Assembly (NCBI GenBank): GCA_029210265.1
Contig: JARGNP010000013.1
Coordinates: 1-62,284, forward strand
Origin: Legionellaceae bacterium
GTDB taxonomy: Bacteria > Pseudomonadota > Gammaproteobacteria > Legionellales > Legionellaceae
Length of the DNA: 62,284 bases
Direction of reading: 5' to 3'
Shown: piece by piece, positions 1-7,903 of the stretch
Layout: each line of letters opens with the position of its first letter
How positions within the stretch are numbered: position 1 is the first letter of the stretch
Position numbers and translations under genes: made by a program
The notes under the pieces: generated by a model
What the model saw: only the letters and a program-made list of their open reading frames with translations
Databases searched by the model: none
Told to the model about the DNA's origin: nothing

Positions 1-7
1 GAGAATT

Positions 8-982
8 CTAATGAATTTTACTTATTTGGCAAAGGGCAGTGCGTAAGGTGAGTAAACCGGTTAAATCATCCGAATGCATCAAATGCTGAATTTTTATTTC
101 TTGCTCTTTTTGTAAGGTAATATCCCAGTTAACCCCGATCACACTAATAGACGCACCGGTTTCATCACAATTGACCTGCCCAAACGCTCTAATATAACGC
201 ACACTTTTATCCGGCCACACGACGCGAAATTCCGTATTAAACCTTTGTTTCGTACGCTGTGCTTGCTGTAAATTATTGACGGCTTCTTCTCGATCATCTG
301 GATGAACACCCTTTGCCCAAGCGTCATAAGCTCCCGAAAAATCCTCTTTCTTAATTCCATATAACTTATACATGCGATCATCCCAAATCAGCGCATTTGT
401 TTTAATATTCCATTCCCATACGCCTATCTGAGCTGACTGTGTCGCAAGATCCAAACGAACCTGGCTATTTTTTAACTCATTAAACACCATGCCAAACCGC
501 TTGAAATTCAGCTTAATCTCTACCCAAGAAGCTAAATCTTTCAAGAATTGCTTTTGCTTTGCGTTTAATTTTTTAGGCTTTTTATCAATAATACATAGTG
601 TTCCAACGTTATTGCCCCTTGGACTCACGAGTTGCGCGCCCGCATAAAATCTAATCTTTGGCTCACCCGTAACCAAAGGGTTATCCGAAAACCGTTGATC
701 TTTGATTGCATCACCAATAATAAATAAATCATGCTCAAGAATCGTATGTCCACAAAAAGATATATTTCGTGGTGTTTGCTTAACATCAAGGCCCTGTATG
801 GATTTGAACCACTGACGCTCCGCATCAACCAAGCTAATCGCCACAATATCAACATCAAAAAACTCTTTTGCAATCAGCGTAATGCGATTAAACGATGCTT
901 CATCAGCTGTATCTAAGATTTCTAAATCATATAGATCTTGCAATCGTTCTTGTTCATTATCGGGTATTTTAGGCTCAAGCAT
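8..982 (-). CDS. GAF-PAS signalling protein ending at the start of a GGDEF domain
   Basis: The 324-residue product has an N-terminal GAF-like domain (about residues 22-160, with ISFCGHTIL and GTLCIID), then a PAS fold with PAC tail (about 175-295, with GVWEWN, HPDDRE and GVNWDIT). The last 20 residues begin with DDLTGL, the usual entry of a GGDEF diguanylate cyclase domain, but a stop follows before any GGDEF/GGEEF site. As it stands it cannot make c-di-GMP. Either a frameshift or truncation removed the cyclase, or the rest lies in another frame beyond the window edge; only 7 bases remain, so I cannot tell. The start is ATG with no strong ribosome binding site. The GAF-PAS order suggests a cytoplasmic sensor of a small ligand or redox state. 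Confidence 0.75.
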   Translation of the reverse strand: MLEPKIPDNEQERLQDLYDLEILDTADEASFNRITLIAKEFFDVDIVAISLVDAERQWFKSIQGLDVKQTPRNISFCGHTILEHDLFIIGDAIKDQRFSDNPLVTGEPKIRFYAGAQLVSPRGNNVGTLCIIDKKPKKLNAKQKQFLKDLASWVEIKLNFKRFGMVFNELKNSQVRLDLATQSAQIGVWEWNIKTNALIWDDRMYKLYGIKKEDFSGAYDAWAKGVHPDDREEAVNNLQQAQRTKQRFNTEFRVVWPDKSVRYIRAFGQVNCDETGASISVIGVNWDITLQKEQEIKIQHLMHSDDLTGLLTLRTALCQISKIH

Positions 983-1126
983 TGTATTTATACCGTTAAG
1001 AATAAAAAAAATATCGTCAATAATAAGATTAGTACAATTTTAAGTATTTGCTGTTCAGATTGATGTTAAGATGTAACCACGCCATAATCATGCACATTCA
1101 ATATATTCATTCGTAACGATGACACC

Positions 1127-1699
1127 GTGATAGATAAACAAACCATTCGCAGCACAAATCAAGCCAAGCGCAAAGCACTGCCTAAACATCTTCGTGCCGA
1201 AGCGTCACAAGCGTTATGCGCGCGGCTTCAAACACTTCCGGTTTATCAGCAGGCTACGCAAATTGCGCTCTATCAGGCTATCGAGGGTGAAATCGATCTT
1301 TACCCCCTTTGGGTTCATGCAGAAAACGCTGGTAAAACTTGTTATATGCCTGTTATGAACGCACAAGCAAAAACCTTACTTTTTTTACCGACAACACGTA
1401 CAACACCTCAACAAACCAACGCCTACAATATTGCGGAACCTAAAACTCAACATACCGATGCCATCTTACTTAATAGCCTTGACTTAATGCTCATGCCGCT
1501 GGTGGCATTTGATAGCCATGGCACACGCCTTGGACGTGGTGCAGGTTATTATGACCGTACGCTTGAGCATAAAAAACCACGCTGTTTATTAGGTGTTGCC
1601 TACGAATTTCAACATTATGATTTTTTGCCACCCGAGCCTTGGGATGTTCCTTTAGACGGCGTGGCAACCGAAAAAACTATCCATTGGAGTGCATCATGA
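1127..1699 (+). CDS. ygfA: 5-formyltetrahydrofolate cyclo-ligase
   Basis: This enzyme uses ATP to convert 5-formyl-THF to 5,10-methenyl-THF, returning the storage folate to the one-carbon pool. The 190-residue length is normal for the family. The C-terminal signature LGRGAGYYDRTL (about residue 138) follows PLVAFDSHG, as in the family, and an N-terminal KRKALP stretch is present. The start is GTG. The stop overlaps the next gene's start by 4 bases (ATGA), so the two are translationally coupled. In many gammaproteobacteria 6S RNA lies just upstream of this gene; I looked in the 144-base gap and saw no convincing 6S structure. Confidence 0.93.
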   Translation: MIDKQTIRSTNQAKRKALPKHLRAEASQALCARLQTLPVYQQATQIALYQAIEGEIDLYPLWVHAENAGKTCYMPVMNAQAKTLLFLPTTRTTPQQTNAYNIAEPKTQHTDAILLNSLDLMLMPLVAFDSHGTRLGRGAGYYDRTLEHKKPRCLLGVAYEFQHYDFLPPEPWDVPLDGVATEKTIHWSAS

Positions 1700-2160
1700 C
1701 CCGCTACTGGCTTTTAAAATCGGAACCTTCATGCTTTAGCATCGAGGATTTACAAAACATGCCGAATCAAACCTCGCCTTGGGATGGTATTCGAAACTAT
1801 CAAGCCCGCAATTTTATGTGTAAAGACATGCAAATCGGCGACCAAGCTTTTTTTTATCATTCCAGCTGCGCGACACCAGGCATCGTTGGCACCATGGAAA
1901 TCGTCAGTCACGCCTACCCGGATGACACGGCATTTGATTCCACAAGCGATCATCCCGATCCCAAAAGCACACCCGAGAATCCTCGTTGGTTTATGGTGGA
2001 CGTACGTTTTAAACAACAATTTTCAAATATCATTTCACTTTCATCGCTCAAAACTCACCCTGAACTCGACGACATGCGTTTATTACAAAAAGGCAACCGT
2101 TTATCAATCTTGCCAGTAAGCCCTGATGAATGGGCATTTATTTCAAACCTCAGCATATAA
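1696..2160 (+). CDS. EVE-domain protein (THYN1-like)
   Basis: The 154-residue product is a single EVE domain: YWLLKSEP at the start, WDGIRNYQARNFM, a GDQAFFYHSS core, GIVGTMEIV and PRWFMVDVRF. EVE domains share the PUA fold and in several proteins bind modified bases in DNA or RNA; stand-alone bacterial versions are widespread and of unknown role. ATG at 1696 was chosen because it overlaps the upstream stop as ATGA, has GGAG at about 1686-1689, and matches the conserved N-terminus. A longer in-frame reading into ygfA is not needed. It is co-transcribed with ygfA and probably ubiK. Confidence 0.9.
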   Translation: MTRYWLLKSEPSCFSIEDLQNMPNQTSPWDGIRNYQARNFMCKDMQIGDQAFFYHSSCATPGIVGTMEIVSHAYPDDTAFDSTSDHPDPKSTPENPRWFMVDVRFKQQFSNIISLSSLKTHPELDDMRLLQKGNRLSILPVSPDEWAFISNLSI

Positions 2161-2182
2161 TTATTATTGGAGATTTATACTT

Positions 2183-2437
2183 ATGTTTAACCCTAGTCAA
2201 CTCGACGATATTGCAACAAAATTATACGACGCTATGCCTTCTGGCTTACATACCATTGAAGCCGATGTACAAGATACGTTTAAATCAATTTTACAGACAG
2301 GTTTCGCGCAATTAGATGTGGTGACACGCGAAGAATTTGATGCTCAAGTCAAAGTGTTAGCACGTACACGTGAAAAAGTTGAAGCACTTCAGAAGCAGCT
2401 TGATGAATACGTGAGCACGAATATAAGAACTGCTTAA
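2183..2437 (+). CDS. ubiK: Ubiquinone biosynthesis accessory factor UbiK
   Basis: This small 84-residue protein of the YqiC/BMFP family helps assemble the Ubi complex for aerobic ubiquinone synthesis, together with UbiJ. The N-terminal half is an amphipathic helical region (DDIATKLYDAMPSG) and the C-terminal third is a coiled coil (REEFDAQVKVLARTREK) with the family's spacing and length. ATG at 2183 has TTGGAG about 10 bases upstream; earlier in-frame starts would run into the EVE gene. A rho-independent terminator closes the transcript downstream. Confidence 0.92.
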   Translation: MFNPSQLDDIATKLYDAMPSGLHTIEADVQDTFKSILQTGFAQLDVVTREEFDAQVKVLARTREKVEALQKQLDEYVSTNIRTA

Positions 2438-2487
2438 TTTGCATTTAAAACTCGTAGCGCACCTCATTAAAATCGGCTATTGTACCC

Positions 2488-2517
2488 AAACACCCTTAAG
2501 GAAAATGGGGTGTTTTT
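2488..2517 (+). terminator. Rho-independent terminator after ubiK
   Basis: An eight-base-pair stem (AAACACCC paired with GGGTGTTT) with a 12-base loop runs into a T-rich tail. It lies 50 bases after the ubiK stop and ahead of comM, separating the ygfA-EVE-ubiK unit from comM. Confidence 0.8.
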
Positions 2518-2552
2518 GTCCAACTTAACTTAATTAATGAATGAGTGCGCCC

Positions 2553-4064
2553 ATGAACCTCGCCGTAACCCAAACACGCAGCACGCTTGGCATACACGCC
2601 CAGTCAGTTGCTGTTGAAGTCCATTTATCCAATGGATTACCCTCGTTTACCATTGTAGGCCTTGCTGAAACAGCCGTCCGTGAAAGTAAAGACCGCGTGC
2701 GTAGTGCTATTTTAAACAGCCAGTTTGAATTTCCAAACCGACGTATCACCGTCAATTTAGCACCGGCAGATTTACCCAAAACAGGCAGTGGCTTTGATGT
2801 ACCGATCGCCCTCGGTATTCTAGCCGCCTCAGGCCAAATCCCTCCCGAACCACTCACATCCCATGAGTTTATCGGTGAACTTGCTTTAAACGGTGAGTTA
2901 CGTGGTATTACATCGATCATTCCTGTTGTTCTTGCTGCACGCCGTGAGCAAAAAATGCTGATTATTGCGGAAGCCAATGCCGCTGAAGCAAGCATTGCAC
3001 AATATAACGCCGTGTTTAGCGCCAAAAACTTACGTGAACTCTGTAATTACATCTGCCACGGCGAAACACTCCAAGCACTCCCCGAGTACACCCCCGTCAA
3101 ATCAGCTGATGCATTACTCGACTGGTCTGATGTGAAAGGCCAGCATCATGCAAAACGTGCATTTGAAATTGCAGCGAGTGGCGGCCATAGCTTATTACTT
3201 TCCGGCCCTCCGGGTAGCGGAAAAACCATGCTTGCCAAACGCTTTACAACCCTGCTTCCAGAATTAGACGAAACTCAAACGCTTGAATCAGCAGCTATTC
3301 ACTCAACCCGGGGCAGGCTCCCGAGTACACACCGCTGGCACGAGCCTCCTTTTCGATCACCGCACCACACAGCCTCACCCGTCGCCCTTGTCGGTGGAGG
3401 TAATCCTCCTAAACCCGGTGAAATCTCACTGGCGCATCATGGTGTGTTATTTTTAGACGAGCTTCCTGAGTTTAATCGCCGTGTCCTCGAAACGCTACGA
3501 GAGCCACTAGAATCAGGCTCAGTGTGTATTTCACGCGCAGCAGCGCAAGCTGAGTTCCCTGCAAAGTTTCAACTCATTGCAGCTATGAACCCTTGCCCTT
3601 GTGGTCATGCAGGCAATGCTAACATGACCTGCCTGTGCACACCCGATCGTATTAACCGCTACTTATCAAAACTATCAGGGCCACTGCTCGATCGTATTGA
3701 TATGCATATTGTGGTCCAAGCCCTAACCAAAGATGAGTTATTAAAACCCAACGACGCACCTGCAGATGAAAGCAGTCGCATTCGTGCCAACATAGAAAAA
3801 ATTCGGACACGTCAAATTAACCGTCAAGGCATGCTTAATGCATTTTTAAATCCTAAAACATGCGAAGCGCATTGTGCTTTTGGTACAGATGAAAAAGACT
3901 TACTGAATAAAATATTAAGCCAGCTCAAGCTGTCAGCGCGTGCGTTTCATCGCCTACTTAAAATTGCACGAACCATTGCTGATATCGATGACCGAGATGC
4001 TGTGAACAGCAAAGACCTAAAGCAAGCTTTGTCTTATAAACAAACCTTACAAACTAAGACCTAA
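2553..4064 (+). CDS. comM: YifB/ComM family Mg-chelatase-like AAA+ ATPase
   Basis: ComM is a hexameric AAA+ helicase that promotes branch migration when single-stranded DNA is integrated during natural transformation. The 503-residue product has the N-terminal ChlI-like domain (VGLAETAVRESKDRVRSA, NLAPADLPKTGSGFD), Walker A GPPGSGKT, Walker B VLFLDELPEF, a Cys cluster (CPCGHAG, CLC), and the C-terminal lid with SARAFHRLLKIARTIAD. I chose ATG 2553 because MNLAVTQTRS aligns end to end with the Escherichia coli YifB N-terminus; ATG 2541 would add four residues. Its presence is compatible with competence but does not prove it. Confidence 0.93.
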   Translation: MNLAVTQTRSTLGIHAQSVAVEVHLSNGLPSFTIVGLAETAVRESKDRVRSAILNSQFEFPNRRITVNLAPADLPKTGSGFDVPIALGILAASGQIPPEPLTSHEFIGELALNGELRGITSIIPVVLAARREQKMLIIAEANAAEASIAQYNAVFSAKNLRELCNYICHGETLQALPEYTPVKSADALLDWSDVKGQHHAKRAFEIAASGGHSLLLSGPPGSGKTMLAKRFTTLLPELDETQTLESAAIHSTRGRLPSTHRWHEPPFRSPHHTASPVALVGGGNPPKPGEISLAHHGVLFLDELPEFNRRVLETLREPLESGSVCISRAAAQAEFPAKFQLIAAMNPCPCGHAGNANMTCLCTPDRINRYLSKLSGPLLDRIDMHIVVQALTKDELLKPNDAPADESSRIRANIEKIRTRQINRQGMLNAFLNPKTCEAHCAFGTDEKDLLNKILSQLKLSARAFHRLLKIARTIADIDDRDAVNSKDLKQALSYKQTLQTKT

Positions 4065-4086
4065 GTGACGTTGTACAATCTCCTGC

Positions 4087-4171
4087 TTACACACAAGAAC
4101 CGAACGTGTGGTGTTGACCTTCCTTCTCCCGTTTTAGCGGGAGAAGGTGCCCGACAGGGCGGATGAGGGTT
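4087..4171 (+). repeat. Double-hairpin repeat, copy R1
   Basis: The unit holds a 10-bp stem (CCTTCTCCCG with CGGGAGAAGG), then a short GCCC/GGGC hairpin, and ends GGATGAGGGTT. The 69-bp core at 4103-4171 differs from copy R3 (4866-4934) at only three positions by eye, and similarity extends 16 bases further left in both. It lies between comM and the DUF559 gene. Overall form resembles REP/BIME-type extragenic palindromes. Confidence 0.85.
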
Positions 4172-4234
4172 AATAAATAAGAGCTAAGAACCGAGCGAAA
4201 AGCTGAAAACCCACATAAAAAAACAAGGATGAAC

Positions 4235-4579
4235 ATGAGCCCCAAAGAACGCGCGATAACTAAATCACGAATACTTCGAAAAACAAGCACGTCCACAGAA
4301 CTAAAATTATGGGAATATTTAAGAAATCGACGCTTTCAAAACTTAAAATTTAGAAGGCAACATCCCATGGGACCTTATGTGGTTGATTTTTTATGTTTGA
4401 CTCAAAAACTTATTATTGAGCTAGACGGTTATCAACATCTTGAGCAAGTAGCTTATGATCAACAGCGCAGCTCTTACCTTGAGCATCTTGGATTTCGAGT
4501 CATCAGATTTTGGAATCATGATGTTTTACAGCGGTTACCATGGGTGCTTGGAAACATTCGTAAGAATGTTGAAGGTTGA
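4235..4579 (+). CDS. DUF559 endonuclease-like protein (Vsr/PD-(D/E)XK fold)
   Basis: This 114-residue protein is a single DUF559 domain, related to very-short-patch-repair and PD-(D/E)XK nucleases. Seen in the sequence: basic N-terminus, ELKLWEYLRNRRF, KFRRQHPMGPYVVDFLC, then LIIELDGYQH, giving the D...ExDG..H arrangement expected for a metal-binding nuclease centre, and GFRVIRFWNHDV. ATG 4235 has AAGG six bases upstream; ATG 4229 would sit too close to it. It is flanked by R1 on the left and by inverted copies at 4642 and 4700 on the right, and sits alone between comM and pyrB. The substrate is unknown. Confidence 0.85.
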   Translation: MSPKERAITKSRILRKTSTSTELKLWEYLRNRRFQNLKFRRQHPMGPYVVDFLCLTQKLIIELDGYQHLEQVAYDQQRSSYLEHLGFRVIRFWNHDVLQRLPWVLGNIRKNVEG

Positions 4580-4641
4580 TTGTAGTGGCCCGAATGTGAC
4601 GCTTATGTTTTGCTACACCACGTTGGAATAACACTTTATTT

Positions 4642-4683
4642 AGCCCTCATCCGCCCTGCGGGAGCCGTTTTTTACCCGCACCG
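4642..4683 (-). repeat. Degenerate partial copy of the double-hairpin repeat
   Basis: CCCTCATCCGCCC followed by TGCGGG matches the start of the repeat in inverted orientation. The sequence then diverges (GAGCCGTTTTTTACCCGC) and lacks the CCTTCTCCCG stem. It lies between the DUF559 gene and copy R2. Confidence 0.6.
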
Positions 4684-4699
4684 AGCCCCCTTTTTTTTC

Positions 4700-4750
4700 A
4701 ACCCTCATCCGCCCTATCGGGCACCTTCTCCCGCTAACACGGGAGAAGGA
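4700..4750 (-). repeat. Double-hairpin repeat, copy R2 (inverted)
   Basis: This is the same unit as R1 in opposite orientation: AACCCTCATCCGCCC, a GCCC/GGGC hairpin, then a CCTTCTCCCG/CGGGAGAAGG stem. With R1 it forms an inverted pair enclosing the DUF559 gene. Confidence 0.85.
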
Positions 4751-4787
4751 ACATCAAAACCATCCAAATAATCAACGTGAAGACCGA

Positions 4788-4847
4788 ATCAGCTATCTCA
4801 CTATCAATTTTTCCCCCTCGATTCATGGGACCTGGGGTTTAGCCTTA
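4788..4847 (-). pseudogene. Relic of the 3' part of a pyrB-like gene
   Basis: On the minus strand, 4788-4837 matches the intact pyrB at 5033-5082 at 39 of 50 bases by eye. In one frame it reads PGPMNRGGKIDSEIAD against PGPMNRGVEIDSDVAD in the real PyrB (12 of 16 residues). An AKP-like stretch appears to precede it, with a short deletion. No start or longer open frame surrounds it. It lies between repeat copies R2 and R3, about 100 bases downstream of the intact gene. The 360-base gap 4580-4939 is fully accounted for by these repeats and this relic. Confidence 0.65.
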
Positions 4848-4849
4848 TT

Positions 4850-4934
4850 TTACACGCAAAACTCTAACGTGTGGTCTTGACCTTCCTTCTCCCGTGTTAG
4901 CGGGAGAAGGTGCCCGATAGGGCGGATGAGGGTT
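4850..4934 (+). repeat. Double-hairpin repeat, copy R3
   Basis: Direct copy of R1, offset by 763 bases and same length including the left extension (TTACAC...AACGTGTGG). It abuts the 3' end of pyrB, where its hairpins may act as a transcript end for the minus-strand operon, although no T-run is evident on that strand. Confidence 0.85.
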
Positions 4935-4939
4935 GAAAG

Positions 4940-5863
4940 CTAAATACATGATGCCTGAATAAGCCACTCCAAAATTGCCATACGCATAAACACACCGTTT
5001 TGGACTTGCTGAAGAATGCATGATTGCGCGCCATCAGCCACATCACTGTCAATTTCGACCCCTCGGTTCATAGGCCCTGGGTGCATCACAAGCGCATTTG
5101 GCTTTGCATACTGGAGCGTGTTTGAAGTGATCGCATAATTTTGCCGATATGTCGCTAAATCACACGCATCATTATCAGCATCTGAAAAGCGTTCATGTTG
5201 AACACGCAGTGTCATCACCACATCTGCATTGTTTAATCCATCCTGAAGTGACGACGTGGCCTCACCATAAATAATATGTTTAGGTAACCATGCTTCAGGG
5301 CCAATTAATGCGAGTTCTCCTACATCAAGCACGCGGCACAAACGCTGCAATGATTGGGCTACACGTGAGTGTCGAATATTGCCTACCAGTGCAATTTTAA
5401 TATCACGGGGGTTAAGCTTGTGTTCCATGATGGTCATCATATCAAGCATTGCTTGTGTTGGATGCGCATGCATGCCATCACCAGCGTTCACCAATTGCAG
5501 AGCATCTGGGATCACCTGGGATAATTGCTTTAATGCTCCGTCCTCAGGATGGCGCATCACCATCAAACGCACGCCCATGGCCGCAAATGTTTGGCACATA
5601 TCCTGCATGGCTTCGCCTTTACTTTCAGACGAACGTTTTGGATCAAGATTCAATACAGTTAGACCAAGATGCTTAGCCGCTAAATCAAAACTAAGTTGGG
5701 TCCGTGTGCTGTTTTCATAAAAAACATGCAACAACACAACGCCTGGATACATTGGGTAATGCGGTTCATGATTGTGTGAACATGATTTAAAAAAAAGAGC
5801 GCGTTGAACGAGCTCTAATATTTTGGATGAGGATAATTGATCCACATCAAGAAAATGTTTCAC
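4940..5863 (-). CDS. pyrB: Aspartate carbamoyltransferase catalytic subunit
   Basis: PyrB joins carbamoyl phosphate and aspartate to N-carbamoyl-aspartate, the committed step of pyrimidine synthesis. The 307-residue length is normal. Carbamoyl phosphate motif YENSTRT (about residue 50), HPTQAMLD (about 135), the aspartate-domain VGNIRHSRVAQS, and the C-terminal HPGPMNRG are all present. The start is GTG, with GGAG eight bases upstream, six bases after the ruvX stop. No regulatory pyrI follows, so the enzyme should lack that type of allosteric subunit. It is the last gene of yqgE-ruvX-pyrB. Confidence 0.96.
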   Translation of the reverse strand: MKHFLDVDQLSSSKILELVQRALFFKSCSHNHEPHYPMYPGVVLLHVFYENSTRTQLSFDLAAKHLGLTVLNLDPKRSSESKGEAMQDMCQTFAAMGVRLMVMRHPEDGALKQLSQVIPDALQLVNAGDGMHAHPTQAMLDMMTIMEHKLNPRDIKIALVGNIRHSRVAQSLQRLCRVLDVGELALIGPEAWLPKHIIYGEATSSLQDGLNNADVVMTLRVQHERFSDADNDACDLATYRQNYAITSNTLQYAKPNALVMHPGPMNRGVEIDSDVADGAQSCILQQVQNGVFMRMAILEWLIQASCI

Positions 5864-5869
5864 GTAAAA

Positions 5870-6289
5870 TTACTCCGCTTGTTGAAGCCATTGCTCCAGA
5901 ATAACACAGGCTGCAAGACTATCCACTTCTGAGTTTTTAATCTTACGGTATCCGCCTTTTTCAAATAATAAGGCGCGTGCCTCAACCGTAGATAAGCGCT
6001 CATCCTCTAAAAATACAGGGAGTTGAAATCGTCCGTGGAGTCTATCGGCAAAGCGCTTGGCTGGTTTTGTAACATACAAAGGGCCATCATCTGCCCGTGT
6101 TGGAAAACCGACAATAAGAGCTGTCGGTCGCCACTGCTGAATCAACTCAGCAATGCTGTTCCAGTTCGGCGCACCGTCCGTCGCTTTTAATGTGGATAAA
6201 GGGGTAGCTGTACACGTTAGGCGCTGCCCTACCGCGACACCTATACGTTTATAGCCAAAATCGAATCCCAGATACACGGGATCAGGCAT
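5870..6289 (-). CDS. ruvX: RuvX/YqgF family RNase H-fold nuclease
   Basis: The 139-residue RNase H-like protein belongs to the YqgF family, linked to Holliday junction resolution and to 16S rRNA 5'-end maturation. Seen: first acidic motif LGFDFGYKRIGVAVG, LIVGFPTRADDGP, EDERLSTVEA, and C-terminal VDSLAACVILEQWL with the last Asp. The start at 6289 follows AGGAG and overlaps the yqgE stop by eight bases; a longer upstream reading lies inside yqgE. This yqgE-ruvX pairing is conserved in gammaproteobacteria. Confidence 0.94.
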   Translation of the reverse strand: MPDPVYLGFDFGYKRIGVAVGQRLTCTATPLSTLKATDGAPNWNSIAELIQQWRPTALIVGFPTRADDGPLYVTKPAKRFADRLHGRFQLPVFLEDERLSTVEARALLFEKGGYRKIKNSEVDSLAACVILEQWLQQAE

Positions 6290-6842
6290 GGCCTGCTCCT
6301 GGCATAATTTGGTCAACATTCACACCGATGGTTGCTGCTGTTTTTTCCCAACGCTCGTCAAACGGCACCTCATAAAGCAACTCAGGCTCATATGGGCAAA
6401 CGAGCCATTGTGCTTCAATATCTTTATCCAACTGCCCTTCTCCCCACGCAACAAACCCCAAAGCCACCAAAGCATCTTTAGGACCATTATTTTGAGCAAT
6501 GGCGCGAATGATATCATTCGACGTCGTGATGGTCACGTCATCGTCTAAAAGCAAGCTTGAGCGCCACGCACCAAGCGGGCGATGAATCACAAACCCTCGC
6601 TCAGGTTGCATAGGCCCACCCAATAAAAGTGGTTTATTATCTTGTTCAGGACTGTTTGACTCAATATTTAACTGTTCGAACATAAAACTCAAGGGATACT
6701 CAAGGGGTTGATTAATCATCAAGCCAACCGCACCTTCCGGTTGATGTTCACACACATAAATCACACTACGCTCAAAAGGTGTTCCGTGCAGTGACGGCAT
6801 GGCTGCCAACAAATGATTTCTGAGTGCTAACGGTGCGCCCAT
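6282..6842 (-). CDS. yqgE: YqgE/AlgH family protein (UPF0301)
   Basis: The 186-residue protein is of the conserved YqgE/AlgH fold. Seen: LAAMPSLHGTPFERSVIYVCEH at the N-terminus (full family signature), GAVGLMINQPL, LLGGPMQPERGFVIH, and GFVAWGEGQLDKDIEAQWL. AlgH was named for a role in alginate gene expression in Pseudomonas, but the biochemical role is unsettled. GGGAG precedes the ATG. It heads the yqgE-ruvX-pyrB unit. Confidence 0.93.
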   Translation of the reverse strand: MGAPLALRNHLLAAMPSLHGTPFERSVIYVCEHQPEGAVGLMINQPLEYPLSFMFEQLNIESNSPEQDNKPLLLGGPMQPERGFVIHRPLGAWRSSLLLDDDVTITTSNDIIRAIAQNNGPKDALVALGFVAWGEGQLDKDIEAQWLVCPYEPELLYEVPFDERWEKTAATIGVNVDQIMPGAGHA

Positions 6843-6941
6843 TAATATCTCCCAAACCCATTTATTTAGAGTATAGATGAATTATTGTTGTTCGCCATGC
6901 CAGACTCAAAAACCTCCCTCGTCTTACAAATTTCCTATTTT

Positions 6942-7601
6942 TTAACTCGCCATGTGCTTGGTTTGTGATTTTATTAATCGGTATTGATAGATATCTTCAA
7001 TACTTACAAGAGGATAATCATGCGTTTGTGCGTACTGAATCAATTCAGGCAATTTTTTCATGGTGCCATCTTGGTTAATCAGCTCACATAACACGGCACT
7101 TTGATTTAATTTAGCAATACGCATCAAATCAATACTTCCTTCAGTATGACCACGTCGTTCTAATACACCCTGCTCGCGGGCAATCAATGGAAAAACATGG
7201 CCAGGCTGCCGAAGATCATCAAACGAACAATCAGGATGAGCTGCTGTCGTAATCGTCTTCCATCGGTCATGGGCAGAAACCCCTGTCGTCACGCCTTTTT
7301 TTGCTTCAATAGATACCGTAAAAGCCGTTTGATAAGGACTGGTATTAAGATTCACCATGGGTTTAAGCGATAATTGGTTGGCATTCTCTGCGGTTAGGCA
7401 TAAACAAATAATACCACTACAATCTTGGATTAATTGATTCACCTGCTCTACACGGATGTGTTCAGCAGCAAAAATAAGATCACCTTCATTTTCTCTATCT
7501 TCATCATCAACTAAGACAACCCCTTTTCCTTGGGCCAATGCGATACATGCGCGATTAACGCGTTCAATACTGTTGGAACCAAAAACAACTAAATCCGACA
7601 T
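6942..7601 (-). CDS. ribB: 3,4-dihydroxy-2-butanone 4-phosphate synthase
   Basis: RibB converts ribulose 5-phosphate to the four-carbon precursor of riboflavin. The product is 219 residues, the single-domain size (no GTP cyclohydrolase II fusion). Motifs: VLVDDEDRENEGDL for metal and substrate binding, VSIEAKKGVTTGVSAHDR, RPGHVFPL-like RQPGHVFPLIA, and RRGHTEGSIDLMR. ATG 7601 follows AAAGGA and fits the family start; the upstream in-frame extension falls in the riboswitch leader. Control is by the FMN riboswitch 90 bases upstream. Confidence 0.96.
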   Translation of the reverse strand: MSDLVVFGSNSIERVNRACIALAQGKGVVLVDDEDRENEGDLIFAAEHIRVEQVNQLIQDCSGIICLCLTAENANQLSLKPMVNLNTSPYQTAFTVSIEAKKGVTTGVSAHDRWKTITTAAHPDCSFDDLRQPGHVFPLIAREQGVLERRGHTEGSIDLMRIAKLNQSAVLCELINQDGTMKKLPELIQYAQTHDYPLVSIEDIYQYRLIKSQTKHMAS

Positions 7602-7690
7602 ACCTATATCCTTTGTGCTTATAATATGAACATAGGGCGGCAAGACGCGTCGAATAACCGCGTCAAAAAGCATGATGAGATGCTAATTTT

Positions 7691-7823
7691 CTTTCATCCG
7701 GACTATAACCGTCGGCTCAGGAATTACACCTGATCTGCTGACCCTTAATCATGTTGTATTAAGGCGCTCGTGGGCTTGCACAAGGCTTACCACCGGTAGG
7801 GAGTTTCACCCCGCCCCGAAAAT
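7691..7823 (-). promoter_or_regulatory. FMN riboswitch (RFN element) upstream of ribB
   Basis: Reading the minus strand, the RFN landmarks appear in order: TTCGGGGCGGGGTG near 7823, ACTCCCTACCGGTGG, GCCCACGAGCG, a variable stem, GTCAGCAGATC, TGTAATTCCTGAGCCGACGG, and AGTCCGGATGAAAG at the 3' end. Binding of FMN to this fold represses riboflavin genes at transcription or translation. The expression platform must lie in 7602-7690; I saw no clear T-run terminator there. A possible promoter TTGTCA-16-TAATGC lies just upstream. With the 7904-7932 promoter, this explains most of the 361-base gap. Confidence 0.95.
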
Positions 7824-7903
7824 TGCATTAAATTACGACCGCATTGTGACAAAACTACGTCAATGAAGCAACTTCGACTGAATGATGTAATTTTTCATAC
7901 CTC

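Noticed and set aside
983-1126. 6S RNA ahead of ygfA
   Set aside because: Position is right for gammaproteobacteria, but the gap is shorter than a 6S RNA and shows no long closing stem or central bubble.
4087-4296. Frame across repeat R1 on the minus strand
   Set aside because: It is made of palindromic repeat sequence and the antisense of the DUF559 start.
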